DNA of 64,000 bases from Gracilimonas sp965227785 (GTDB lineage: Bacteria; Bacteroidota; Rhodothermia; Balneolales; Balneolaceae), in NCBI RefSeq assembly GCF_965227785.1, contig NZ_OZ245785.1, positions 806,001 to 870,000 of the forward strand, read 5' to 3'. The notes beneath the pieces are model-generated. The model made no database searches. It was given only the letters and a program-made list of their open reading frames with translations, and was not told the DNA's origin. Both the position numbers and the translations under genes were made by a program. Of this stretch, positions 17,618 to 26,765 are shown piece after piece. Each line of letters starts with the position of its first letter. The first letter of the stretch is position 1.

Positions 17618-17658
17618 ATGTTAATATGCTACGCACGGGATTCATATAACATGTTAAT
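17618..17658. promoter_or_regulatory. Direct repeats and palindrome upstream of the sigma factor gene
   Basis: ATGTTAAT occurs at 17618-17625 and again at 17651-17658, 33 bp apart (about three helical turns). The second copy overlaps the palindrome TAACATGTTA (17647-17656). They lie in the 200-base gap between uvrC and the sigma gene and could be an operator or sigma-recognition elements. Short AT-rich motifs like these can arise by chance. Confidence 0.25.
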
Positions 17659-17693
17659 GTTACTCAAAGCTCACATTACGGGGATAAGACGAG

Positions 17694-19535
17694 CTACTTG
17701 TGAAAATAGTTGTACACTTTCTCACCCAAAACCTTCCCGAGGTTAAACTGCAATTCTTCTTTTTTGGCTTTCTTGATTTTCTTGACCGATCCGAATTCCA
17801 TGAGCAGTTTCTGGGCGGTTTTCTCTCCTACTCCGTCAATATCCAACAACTCGGTTTTGACTGTTCGCTTACTTCTTTTTTTACGGTGAAAGGTGATGGC
17901 AAACCGGTGCGCCTCGTCACGGGCCTGTTGTAACAATTTAAGGGCTGAAGATTTTTTGGGAATCATAATCGGATCTGACATTCCGGGTAGAAATACTTCC
18001 TCCAGCCGCTTAGCCAGGCCTATGATCTCACACTCTCCGTAAAAGTCGATTTCTTTGAGGGCCTCTACTGCAGAACTCAGCTGTCCTTTTCCACCATCTA
18101 CAATAATTAGATCCGGAATGTGCTGTCCTTCTTTTTGAACTCTGGAATAGCGCCGGGTGAGAACTTCCTTCATAGAAGCAAAATCATCAGGGCCTTCCAC
18201 TGTTTTTATGTTGAAGCGTTTGTACTCACTCTTTCGGGGCTTTGCATCTACAAAGCAAACCATAGATGCTACAGGGTCGGTGCCCTGCAGATTGGAGTTA
18301 TCAAAACACTCAATTCTCCGAGGAAGGCGATCCAGTTTAAGGTGCTCTTTTAACTCTTTGATGGCATGTGGAATCCGGTTCCGTTCGGCTTTCTCTTTTT
18401 CGAGTGCCCGCTCATTCAGATGCAGCTTAGCATTAGCCAGTGCCATTTTGATCAGCTGTTTCTTCTCTCCAATTTGTGGAACATGTACCGGTACAATCTT
18501 CCCTCTTTCCTGGTGTAAGTATTGCTCCAGCGGTTCTACTTCCTGCATTTCATGACTCAGGTAAACCTCATCAGGTATGGCTGCCGTGTACTGACCGGTG
18601 TAATAATCTTCCACAAACGACTGCAGCATTTCCCCCATATTCAAACCATCAATATTCTTAAGGAAGCGGTGAAATTTACCGATCATTTTTCCTTCCCGGA
18701 TCTTAAATAAAACACCGCATGCTTCCCCAATTTCCTCATTCTTACCAATGGCAAACACATCTCGATCCACTTTCTTGGAAACCACCATTTTCATCTTCTG
18801 GCTGTAGCGTTTAACCGCTTCCAGGCTATCTCGCAGTTGCGCAGCTTGCTCAAATTCGAGGGCATCGGAAGCAATCTGCATCTCATCTTTCAGTTCCCTG
18901 ATCAGCTGGTCGGTTTGCCCATTTAGCATACGATCCACTTTTTGGATGGTAGCCTGATATACTTCATCATCCCAATCCCCTGAGCAGTTCTGCAGGTAAT
19001 CATCGAAACAGGAATGCCATTTCGGGACGCCTTTGGTCTTATCGATATTCTTTTGCGAGACAGCACACGTGCATAGTCCAAATGCCTTTCGAATGGTCTC
19101 CAGCATTCGTTTCATGGCTCCAACGCTGTCGTAAGGACCGTAATATTTGCTTCCATCTTTTACTACCGTTCGGGTTGGGAATACCCTTGGCTTGGACTCA
19201 TCTGTAATACAAATGTACGGGTACGACTTATCATCCCGGTACATGATGTTGTATCGGGGCTGATATTGCTTAATGAGGTTATTCTCGAGAATGAGGGCTT
19301 CAGCTTCCGAATCTGTAACCACTACTTCGATGTCATCAATCTTTGATACCATCGTTTTGATGCGGCCATCCTGAGGTCGTGAATCCTGGAAGTACGATCT
19401 CACTCGATTTCGAAGTTTCTTAGCCTTACCCACATACAACTCCGTACCCGAGGAATCCCGGTAAATATATACTCCAGGTGAGGTGGGAAGATTGGCTACT
19501 TTTTCAGAGAGTTGTACTTGTCCTTCATTGCTCAT
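17694..19535 (-). CDS. uvrC: Excinuclease ABC subunit C
   Basis: 613 residues, the usual length. UvrC makes both incisions in nucleotide excision repair. The N-terminal GIY-YIG nuclease domain begins TSPGVYIYRDSSGTELYVGKAKKLRNRV. The UVR/UvrB-binding motif is LEFEQAAQLRDSLEAVKRY (about 215-240). The RNase H-like endonuclease domain includes ECFDNSNLQGTDPVASMVCFV and 'PDLIIVDGGKGQLSSA'. Helix-hairpin-helix motifs are at the C-terminus (LLDIDGVGEKTAQKLLMEFGS). It stands alone with respect to uvrA/uvrB. No anomalies were seen. Confidence 0.97.
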   Translation of the reverse strand: MSNEGQVQLSEKVANLPTSPGVYIYRDSSGTELYVGKAKKLRNRVRSYFQDSRPQDGRIKTMVSKIDDIEVVVTDSEAEALILENNLIKQYQPRYNIMYRDDKSYPYICITDESKPRVFPTRTVVKDGSKYYGPYDSVGAMKRMLETIRKAFGLCTCAVSQKNIDKTKGVPKWHSCFDDYLQNCSGDWDDEVYQATIQKVDRMLNGQTDQLIRELKDEMQIASDALEFEQAAQLRDSLEAVKRYSQKMKMVVSKKVDRDVFAIGKNEEIGEACGVLFKIREGKMIGKFHRFLKNIDGLNMGEMLQSFVEDYYTGQYTAAIPDEVYLSHEMQEVEPLEQYLHQERGKIVPVHVPQIGEKKQLIKMALANAKLHLNERALEKEKAERNRIPHAIKELKEHLKLDRLPRRIECFDNSNLQGTDPVASMVCFVDAKPRKSEYKRFNIKTVEGPDDFASMKEVLTRRYSRVQKEGQHIPDLIIVDGGKGQLSSAVEALKEIDFYGECEIIGLAKRLEEVFLPGMSDPIMIPKKSSALKLLQQARDEAHRFAITFHRKKRSKRTVKTELLDIDGVGEKTAQKLLMEFGSVKKIKKAKKEELQFNLGKVLGEKVYNYFHK

Positions 19536-19655
19536 GGATTAAAGATAAGAGATTTAAGAAGAGATTTTATAGAGATTGAGTCCTTCCCTGATTTTTAAGA
19601 AGATATATTTCAACGTACCTTTGCTCTGATACTTCCTAATTCAATTCAATTTCTT

Positions 19656-20354
19656 TTGAGCTCCAAATCTACCGGAACACGCCCTGACATACCTATTATT
19701 TTTGAAGACAATCATCTCCTGGTGATTGATAAACCGGCCGGTGTTCTTTCCCAGGAAGACCATACCGGTGATCCTGATGTATTGAATCTTTGCAAAGCAT
19801 ACATCAAGAAAGAGTACAACAAACCCGGAAATGTATATCTGGGGCTGGTTCACCGGCTCGACCGTCCGGTCAGCGGAGTGATGGTACTGGCAAAGACGTC
19901 AAAGGCAGCCTCCCGCCTCTCCTACCAAATAAGAAAGCGGACTATGAAGAAAACCTACTGGGCCCTCGTTCATGGTATGGCTCCGGTTTATGGGGAACAT
20001 GTTCACTTTCTGGATAAGGATAAGCGAACCAACACCGTGAAGGCATATAAGTCTCCTAAAGGAAAGGCAAAAGAATCGCGCCTGAAATTCATCACCATCA
20101 AACAAAATGCCAATTTCAGTGTGGTTGAAGTTGATTTAATTACCGGCCGTCCGCATCAAATTCGGGTACAGTTTGCCAAAGAAGGAACCCCGCTCTGGGG
20201 AGATCATAAATATGGAAATCCGGAAGAAAGTCAGGGCAAAGATATTGCACTCCGTGCCGTTAAGTTGGAATTGGAGCATCCTACCCTGAAAGAAATCATG
20301 ACCTTTAATGCTCCCAAACCAAGCGGACAGCCCTGGAACAAATTTGAGTATTAA
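19656..20354 (+). CDS. RluA-family RNA pseudouridine synthase
   Basis: 232 residues from a TTG start. There is no N-terminal S4 domain, so it is a short RluA-type enzyme. The catalytic motif is GLVHRLDRPVSGVMVLAKT with the invariant Asp in HRLDR. Motif II is 'KKTYWALVHG', and the RNA-binding region GRPHQIRVQFA lies near the C-terminus. It isomerises specific uridines in rRNA or tRNA; the target cannot be predicted. It is divergent from uvrC and convergent with the sensor kinase (9 bases between stop codons). Confidence 0.93.
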   Translation: MSSKSTGTRPDIPIIFEDNHLLVIDKPAGVLSQEDHTGDPDVLNLCKAYIKKEYNKPGNVYLGLVHRLDRPVSGVMVLAKTSKAASRLSYQIRKRTMKKTYWALVHGMAPVYGEHVHFLDKDKRTNTVKAYKSPKGKAKESRLKFITIKQNANFSVVEVDLITGRPHQIRVQFAKEGTPLWGDHKYGNPEESQGKDIALRAVKLELEHPTLKEIMTFNAPKPSGQPWNKFEY

Positions 20355-20363
20355 GCCGTGATA

Positions 20364-22223
20364 TTAAACCAGAACGTTCGCCGTTGAGCCCTTTTGATTC
20401 TTCTTGTGATTGAAGATGAGACGGTACTCTGTTCCATCCGCTCCGGTGTTGATGTCAATTTCGGAGTTAATCTGCTCCGAATACGAAAGCACCAGAGTAG
20501 TGCCAAGTGTGGGACTGCTTTCAAGTTTAAATCCTTCAGGAAGCCCAATTCCATCATCTTTAACTGATATGAATACTTCCTCACCTTCAGTCTTCAATTC
20601 AACCGTAATTGTTCCCCTCTCACGTCCTTCAAAGGCAAATTCGTAAGCATTGGAAACCAGTTCATTGATAATCAAAGCTAAAGGCACAGCCTGGTTCACA
20701 TTCATTTCAACCCGCCCTATAGATGTCTTCAAACTGATGAATTTATCTTTAGGACTTCGTTTGTCTTCAATAAAGTCTAATAGCTGTACCAGATAATGGT
20801 CGAACCGAATACCATTAAAATTACTGGCATTGTATAAATCTTCGTGTATCAGAGCCATTGATTTTACCCGCATATGATTTGTAAGCAAAGCTGATTTCAC
20901 TAACTCATTTTCACTTACAAACTCCTGCATTTGTAAAAACCCGGATATAACTGCCAGGTTATTCTTCACCCGGTGATGCACCTCCGCCAACAACACTTCT
21001 TTTTCCGCCAATAACCCTTCCAGCTTTTCCTGATATCTGCGTTGTGCTTTTATGCTTTGAGCGGTCCCTATCAGATATTTTTCTCCATCTTTTCTAAAGC
21101 AAACTGCATTTAAAAGAATGGGGATTTTCTTTCCGTCCTTCTGAACCAAGTCAGCTTCAATGCTACCCATTGGCATTTCCTGACTGAGGGTGCTATCGAT
21201 ATAATCCTTTACTCTTTTCTTGTCATCGCCATCAAAATAGTCCAGCGGACTTAGTTCTGAATATTCTTTATCCGTGTATCCATTTTGATAATGGTTTTCT
21301 GTCCAGCGTAAAAGGTTTCCTTTGTCATCATACATGAAAAAGTTAAGCGGCAGAGAATTAATAATCTTCTCGTTAAAGAGCTTTTCCTTTCTCAATTCCC
21401 GTTCTGCTAATTTTCGCCGGGTGATATCTTTAGCCGTAATCAGTAGCTTGTCTTCTTTTCGAATTCCATTCAGTTCAAGGTGAACCTCCCCGGTCTCTGT
21501 TTTCAATGTAGTTTCGGATTCAAAGCCATTACTGCCGTTTTCAATCCAATCACTAAGATCTGATATTAGTTCAGAATCAGGGAATAACTCATTCAGTGGT
21601 TTGCAGAAATCATTCCGGCTAAGTTCTGAAAGCAATTGACTTCCGTTCCGGTTTGCTTTTTCTATCAATAAGGTTTCCGGGTTTAGCACCAGCATCAAAT
21701 CTACAGATGCTTCCAGAAAAGCAGCTGTTGTTTCCAGCTCTCTGTTTTTCTTGTGAAGCTCAAGCCGGGCTTCAATTTCACTGGCCAGCGTACGTAAGGC
21801 ATCGAGCTGTGATTCCGAAATCTTTTTCGGTTCCTGTCCGAGCACACAAATAGTGCCCAGGTTTTGCTGGTCTCTGCGAATATTTACCCCGGCATAGAAT
21901 CTTATATTCGGATCGCTGGCCACAAATTCAAAATGGTTGAACCGCTCATCCTCTGAGGCATCTTCTACCACCAAATACTCATCCTGCTTAATGGCGGTGT
22001 AGCAAAAGTTATACTCCCGGGGAGATTCTTTTAAATCATTTCCGAAGTTTGCTTTAGACCAGGCTCGTTTTTCATCAATAAAATTGATTTTTGCAATGGG
22101 TACTTCACAAATTTGAGCAGCAAGGGCCACAAGGTTATCGAATTCCTTCGTCTCTGGAGTGTCTAAAATTTCATAGGAATGAAGAACGTCAAGCCGTTGT
22201 GCTTCAGAGGATAAGTGCGACAT
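20364..22223 (-). CDS. GAF-PAS sensor histidine kinase (HisKA_2 type)
   Basis: 619 residues, soluble, with no signal or membrane segments. A GAF domain covers about 20-165 (FDNLVALAAQICEVPIAKINFIDEKRAW...). Two PAS-like domains follow at about 175-270 and 285-395 (ENHYQNGYTDKEYSELSPLDYF). The HisKA_2 phosphoacceptor box is EVHHRVKNNLAVISGFLQMQ (about 415). The HATPase_c domain ends the protein (LIINELVSNAYEFAFEG and VKDDGIGLPEGF). HisKA_2 kinases often act in general stress or light/redox sensing. No response regulator is adjacent, so it is an orphan; the signal is unknown. Confidence 0.92.
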   Translation of the reverse strand: MSHLSSEAQRLDVLHSYEILDTPETKEFDNLVALAAQICEVPIAKINFIDEKRAWSKANFGNDLKESPREYNFCYTAIKQDEYLVVEDASEDERFNHFEFVASDPNIRFYAGVNIRRDQQNLGTICVLGQEPKKISESQLDALRTLASEIEARLELHKKNRELETTAAFLEASVDLMLVLNPETLLIEKANRNGSQLLSELSRNDFCKPLNELFPDSELISDLSDWIENGSNGFESETTLKTETGEVHLELNGIRKEDKLLITAKDITRRKLAERELRKEKLFNEKIINSLPLNFFMYDDKGNLLRWTENHYQNGYTDKEYSELSPLDYFDGDDKKRVKDYIDSTLSQEMPMGSIEADLVQKDGKKIPILLNAVCFRKDGEKYLIGTAQSIKAQRRYQEKLEGLLAEKEVLLAEVHHRVKNNLAVISGFLQMQEFVSENELVKSALLTNHMRVKSMALIHEDLYNASNFNGIRFDHYLVQLLDFIEDKRSPKDKFISLKTSIGRVEMNVNQAVPLALIINELVSNAYEFAFEGRERGTITVELKTEGEEVFISVKDDGIGLPEGFKLESSPTLGTTLVLSYSEQINSEIDINTGADGTEYRLIFNHKKNQKGSTANVLV

Positions 22224-22303
22224 AATAGTTATGATATCCGGATAATATTACTGCTTCAATACTGTCTTTATCGGCAGCAGAGAAGGATTATTAAGCCGGC
22301 TTA

Positions 22304-23158
22304 TCAATTATTTACACTATCGAGTTGAATTTCCATCAGGATAGAATCCAGGTAGATTCCCAGCGAATCCTGAATGGCTTTCATATCCACTGAATCCAGT
22401 AAAACAGGTTTGGGTTTTAGTGTATCTGTAGTATCAGGCTTGGGTTTAGGTAAATACCTGATACCACTCAGTTGTTGCATGTTTCTGAGGATCCATTGAC
22501 TTCGCTGCATTACGTATTCTGAGGCAGGTTCCGGCTCAATTCGCTTTGGGCTTGGCAGCACAGTCGCCATTCGGGCCGACTGTTTTGGGGTTAGTTTGGG
22601 TGCCGAAATACCATAGTAGAACCGGGACGCCTTTTCAACACCAAACATACCCGGACCAAACTCTGCGATATTCAGGTACACTTCCAGGATGCGGTCTTTG
22701 GTCCAGAACAGTTCGATCAGAACTGCGACACCTGCCTCCACGGCTTTTCTAAGGTAGGTTTGAGTCGGAGATAAAAACAGGTTTTTGGCTACCTGCTGGG
22801 TGATGGTACTGGCTCCCCGCACCCTCCCGCTGCGTTCTTTCTCTTCCAGCGCCTTGTCGATAGCCGCAAGGTCTAAGCCCCAGTGCTCTCTGAACCGCTG
22901 ATCTTCAGAGGCAATCACGGCTAATTTCAGATGCTCGGGCAGTTGCTCATCCGGTACCCAACTTTCCCGAAGGTTATATCTTTCTTGACCAAGTGCTTCC
23001 CAGTTTTCCTGAAAAGTAAAAGCCGTGACTGGCGGATTCACCCAACGTAGCGAGATAATGAGTAGGCAGAACCAAAACGACCACCCCAGCAAAACGGCGC
23101 TGATCACTTTACCATACCACCGCCATGTCTTAGATGTAAATGTTGATTGTTTTTCCAT
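22304..23158 (-). CDS. mtgA: Monofunctional biosynthetic peptidoglycan transglycosylase
   Basis: 284 residues: a single N-terminal membrane anchor (VISAVLLGWSFWFCLLIISL) and a GT51 domain. The catalytic motifs are VIASEDQRFREHWGLDLAAI (general base Glu), 'RGASTITQQVAKNLFLSPTQTYLRKAVEA', 'KDRILEVYLNIAEFGPGMFGVEKAS' and 'ARMATVLPSPKR'. It polymerises lipid II into glycan strands on the outer face of the inner membrane. A C-terminal Pro/Asp-rich extension of about 50 residues is longer than in E. coli MtgA and is of unknown use. It precedes no peptidoglycan operon. Confidence 0.95.
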   Translation of the reverse strand: MEKQSTFTSKTWRWYGKVISAVLLGWSFWFCLLIISLRWVNPPVTAFTFQENWEALGQERYNLRESWVPDEQLPEHLKLAVIASEDQRFREHWGLDLAAIDKALEEKERSGRVRGASTITQQVAKNLFLSPTQTYLRKAVEAGVAVLIELFWTKDRILEVYLNIAEFGPGMFGVEKASRFYYGISAPKLTPKQSARMATVLPSPKRIEPEPASEYVMQRSQWILRNMQQLSGIRYLPKPKPDTTDTLKPKPVLLDSVDMKAIQDSLGIYLDSILMEIQLDSVNN

Positions 23159-23217
23159 GAGCCAAAGGTATCAATTTTAGTAACAGATACAGCAAAGGCC
23201 GGATTTTGTTTCTTATT

Positions 23218-24525
23218 TTAATCGTCTTTACTGAGGTGAGAAGGTAGTTTTTTAGAGTTTTCAGCACCCAGCTCTTTAAGCATTTCAGCCTGGCGGATTA
23301 AACTTCCCCGGCCTTCGCTCAATCGACCCAATGCCTTATCGTAACTTTTCTGAGCCTGAACAATTCGTTCCCCGATTTTCTCAAAGCTCTCAACGAAGAG
23401 GGTAAATTTGTCCAACAGTTCTCCGCCGCGGCTGGCAATTTCACGGGCGTTCATACTCTGTTTCTCACGCTTCCAGATACTTTCAATGGTAGCGAGTGTA
23501 GCCAGTAAAGTGGATGGACTCACAATCACGATATTCTTTTCGAAAGCCTCATAATACATGTCAGAGTCGTGCTGAAGAGCAAGTGCAAAAGCCGGTTCAA
23601 TAGGAATAAAGAGTAATACAAAATCAGGGCTCTTATCCTCATGTATATGCTGATAGTTCTTATCACTCAACCCTTTGATATGAGCCCGGATGGAATTCAC
23701 GTGTTCTTTCAGGGCTTTCTCCTGATCTTTTTCTTCTTCTGTAGAAGTAAACCGTTCATACCCCGTGAGTGATACCTTAGAATCAATAATCAGATACTTT
23801 TCTTCCGGCAAACGAACCACCACATCCGGACGAAGCCTTCGGCCATCCTCCATGGTTACACTTTGTTCGGCATAATACTCTTCCCCTTTTCTTAGCCCTG
23901 ACTTTTCAAGAATTCGTTGCAGAATTACTTCACCCCAATTCCCCTGTGTTTTGGAATCCCCTTTCAGTGCTTTGGTCAGGCTTTTGGCGTCTTCGCTCAT
24001 CGTCTTGTTGAGCTCGGCCATCTGTTTGATTTGCTCTTTAAGAGTAGCCCGCTGACGGTTTTCTTCGTTATAGGTCTCCTCCACTTTCTTCTTGAAAGAC
24101 TCCAGCTTCTCTCCCAGTGGATTCAGTAGCTGGTCAATCTGCTCTTTGTTTTGTTTGGTGAACTTCTCGGATTTTTCCTCCAAGATTTTATTGGCCAGAT
24201 TTTCGAACTGGGTAGTCAGCTGTTCCTGCATTTGGGCCAGTTCTTCCTTCTGCTCATTCAGTCGCTCCTGCAGGTTCCGGTAGTCGGCGTTTCTCTCAGC
24301 GAGTTGTTTGTCCAGTTCGTTTGCCCTCTTACGTTCTTTTGAAAGCTCTTCTTCCTTTTGCTGCTGAACCTGCTGCAGCTCAGTCTCGGTCTCCTCCAAC
24401 TGATCTTTCAGGTTTTGGTTGCGTTCTTCCAGCCGTGAATGCTCTGATTTAGATTTAAAGTGCGCTATGGCAAACCCCGCAATTGCCCCGATGATGATTC
24501 CTGCTATGGCTAAGATATAATCCAT
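23218..24525 (-). CDS. rmuC: RmuC-family DNA recombination protein
   Basis: 435 residues. An N-terminal membrane anchor (ILAIAGIIIGAIAGFAIAHF) is followed by a long coiled coil (about 25-140, Glu/Gln/Lys-rich). The RmuC core then follows (GNWGEVILQRILEKSGLRKGEEYY, 'RLRPDVVVRLPEEKYLIIDSKVSL', 'FVLLFIPIEPAFALAL', 'LLATLATIESIWKREKQ'). The core resembles a restriction-endonuclease-like fold with the D...DSK pattern. RmuC limits inversions at short inverted repeats; the biochemical mechanism is poorly known. It is upstream of mtgA on the same strand. Confidence 0.93.
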   Translation of the reverse strand: MDYILAIAGIIIGAIAGFAIAHFKSKSEHSRLEERNQNLKDQLEETETELQQVQQQKEEELSKERKRANELDKQLAERNADYRNLQERLNEQKEELAQMQEQLTTQFENLANKILEEKSEKFTKQNKEQIDQLLNPLGEKLESFKKKVEETYNEENRQRATLKEQIKQMAELNKTMSEDAKSLTKALKGDSKTQGNWGEVILQRILEKSGLRKGEEYYAEQSVTMEDGRRLRPDVVVRLPEEKYLIIDSKVSLTGYERFTSTEEEKDQEKALKEHVNSIRAHIKGLSDKNYQHIHEDKSPDFVLLFIPIEPAFALALQHDSDMYYEAFEKNIVIVSPSTLLATLATIESIWKREKQSMNAREIASRGGELLDKFTLFVESFEKIGERIVQAQKSYDKALGRLSEGRGSLIRQAEMLKELGAENSKKLPSHLSKDD

Positions 24526-24649
24526 AAATTAATAAACTTTCTTTGAATTTTCAGATTCCGGATAGACGACTTTTGCTTCGAATATACTAAGGTTGAGTGA
24601 CAACCTTTGACACCTATTCTACAAATGAATTTCTTTTCAACATTTTCGA

Positions 24650-24657
24650 TAGTTTTG
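24650..24657 (+). promoter_or_regulatory. Possible Bacteroidota-type -7 box
   Basis: TAGTTTTG matches TAnnTTTG about 50 bases before the lipoprotein start. No convincing -33 TTTG was seen at the expected distance, so this is tentative. Confidence 0.25.
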
Positions 24658-24709
24658 TGCAAAATCAGTAATTTAGAATTCATCACACTTGCACAGAGCC
24701 ATTACAATT

Positions 24710-25582
24710 ATGATTAAAACATTTCCTATTGCACTGCTCTTAACATTATTGATCTTCAGTTCTTGTGATGTATTTAACTCCGATGACGGACTGCAAATCA
24801 AAACAAAAGTGATTCCCGAAAACAGTGGCTCGGTTGAACATAAATCGGGCCCCTACACGAAAGGTGGCAAAATTATGATCACTGCCATGCCAAGTGAAGG
24901 GTTTGAATTTTATCACTGGGGTGAGGACACAACCGATACAGAGAATCCTAAAGCTATTTACATGAATAGTGATAAAAAGATAGTTGCAGTATTCCGAAAG
25001 ATCCCTCCTCCTGCCGATATATACCCTTTAGAACTCAATAGAAAATGGATCTACTCATACTACTATTCAGATTTGGTTTCCCCCTACGAGAACGAAAGGA
25101 ATGGTCACATCATACACGAAGTAATCGGAGTCGAAGAATCTGAAGAAGATATTATATATACGATGTCGGAAGTGTTCGAATATGAATATGTGGTTTACGA
25201 TCAACCTAATGAACCATACGAGTCTCCAGATCCAAACGCTGACACCTTGTCCTCTTACAATCATAAAAGCAGCGAAGTATTTCAAATTACTGAGAAACCT
25301 GACGGAAAACTGATTTCTACAGGTGCAGAAACCTTTGTTTCAGCTGCATTTGACACTTCAAGTCATATACTAACTTATGGATATGACGGTACCTCATCTA
25401 AAATTGTCAAAAGATTTGTCCCTAAGAAGGACCTCACAGATAATAGACTAATAGCTTATGATAATTCATGGCTATATATAGCAAGGGCATACGTATTTAG
25501 AGCCGATTCGGGCATCGTCAATATCGGATATAGGGACCGTGATGGATTATGGTTGAAAATCAGTTTAGAGGAACTTGAATAA
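24710..25582 (+). CDS. Lipoprotein with an InlB B-repeat-like domain
   Basis: About 290 residues from the ATG at 24710, which places a lipoprotein signal correctly (TFPIALLLTLLIFSSC, Cys at about residue 19). A frame from 24689 also exists. Residues about 30-100 look like a divergent InlB B-repeat/Listeria-Bacteroides repeat: VIPENSGSVEHKSGPYTKGGKIMITAMPSEGFEFYHWGEDTTDTENPKAIYMNSDKKIVAVFRK. The rest is an Asp/Glu/Tyr-rich beta-like region (RKWIYSYYYSDL...) of unknown fold. It is presumably an outer-membrane lipoprotein. Its function is unknown, and the neighbours give no clue. Confidence 0.8.
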   Translation: MIKTFPIALLLTLLIFSSCDVFNSDDGLQIKTKVIPENSGSVEHKSGPYTKGGKIMITAMPSEGFEFYHWGEDTTDTENPKAIYMNSDKKIVAVFRKIPPPADIYPLELNRKWIYSYYYSDLVSPYENERNGHIIHEVIGVEESEEDIIYTMSEVFEYEYVVYDQPNEPYESPDPNADTLSSYNHKSSEVFQITEKPDGKLISTGAETFVSAAFDTSSHILTYGYDGTSSKIVKRFVPKKDLTDNRLIAYDNSWLYIARAYVFRADSGIVNIGYRDRDGLWLKISLEELE

Positions 25583-25700
25583 TCTATTGATAACATGATT
25601 GTCAATAAGCATACGGAATGCTTTTTTATTGGTCTAAGTTGTAAAAATACAGATCAATAAGTGACAGTAACTTTTTTTACTGTGTAAAATATTTTTGTTC

Positions 25701-26753
25701 ATGGAGCTAACCATTCGCTTACTTAGCGGCTTCGTTCTTCTCCTCCTGAATGCCTTTTTTGTAGCTACCGAATTTGCCCTCACTCGTCTCAGGCAGTATA
25801 AAAAAGACCAACTTGAAGACATCCCGGGTTTGAACCGTGCCTGGGAAATGACCAAGACGCTGGAAATCTACCTGACCTCTTGCCAGATCGGGATCACAAC
25901 CACCAGTATTCTTTTGGGTGTGATTGCAGAGCCGGCGGTAACCCAACTCATTGAGCTGTTATTTACCGCTGATACCATTGGCAGCATTTCTACCCATACC
26001 ATTTCCATTATTCTGTCGGTAGTGCTAATAAACTTTGTGCATACCATTTGGGGTGAACAGGCACCTACTTATCTTGGGGTTGAGCGGGCAAAGTCGGTAG
26101 CCCGATACTGTGCTGCGCCCTTGTACTGGTGGACCTACGTCATTTATCCCTTTTTGCTTTTAGGAGATCGTATCACCAAGGCTACACTGCGGTTGTTCAA
26201 CATTGAAATGGAGCGGAGTTGGCTGCAGCAAGAATCATCTTCCACCGAAAGCATCCGTGCCGAGATGGTTGAGTTACTTAAGAGTGGCAGTCTTGATGAA
26301 GAGCGAAGAAAGGAAGTCCTCAACACACTCGATATTGAGCAGATACCCGTACACGACATCATGATTCCCAGAGATGATATCGTAACCCTGAGCACAAAGA
26401 AAAATTTCCGGGAAAATTTAGCCATCATGAACCGAAACATGCACACCCGTTATCCATTGGTGGGGGATTCCATAGATAACTTCATCGGTATCTTATACAC
26501 TCCACAAATCACCGCAAATGCAGAAGCGCTGCTGGATGGAAGTAAAGAGCTGGACGATTTCGACTGGTCTCGCATGGTTGTTGAACAGGATCTCTCGGTC
26601 AATAAGCTTATCGATCGGTTTCAGGAAGAGCATCAGGAACTGGCCTTGGTTCAGGAAGAAGGGAAAATCATTGGTCTTGTAACTCTAACCGATGCCCTTG
26701 AAACCATTATTGGTAGCGCGGAAGACCCGCTGGATTTGCTGGACTCTAATTAA
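25701..26753 (+). CDS. CNNM/HlyC-CorC family membrane protein with CBS domains
   Basis: 350 residues from the ATG at 25701; a TTG two codons upstream is an alternative. The N-terminal DUF21/CNNM membrane domain starts 'LLSGFVLLLLNAFFVATEFALTRLR' and contains SCQIGITTTSILLGVIAEPA and 'VNFVHTIWGEQAPTYLG'. A CBS pair follows at about 215-335 (IPVHDIMIPRDDIVTLS, HTRYPLVGDSIDNFIGIL, 'VQEEGKIIGLVTLTDALETIIG'). The C-terminal CorC_HlyC domain present in many relatives is absent. Members are Mg2+/Co2+ efflux or transport regulators; 'hemolysin' labels are historical. Confidence 0.9.
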   Translation: MELTIRLLSGFVLLLLNAFFVATEFALTRLRQYKKDQLEDIPGLNRAWEMTKTLEIYLTSCQIGITTTSILLGVIAEPAVTQLIELLFTADTIGSISTHTISIILSVVLINFVHTIWGEQAPTYLGVERAKSVARYCAAPLYWWTYVIYPFLLLGDRITKATLRLFNIEMERSWLQQESSSTESIRAEMVELLKSGSLDEERRKEVLNTLDIEQIPVHDIMIPRDDIVTLSTKKNFRENLAIMNRNMHTRYPLVGDSIDNFIGILYTPQITANAEALLDGSKELDDFDWSRMVVEQDLSVNKLIDRFQEEHQELALVQEEGKIIGLVTLTDALETIIGSAEDPLDLLDSN

Positions 26754-26765
26754 TATATCTGCGAC

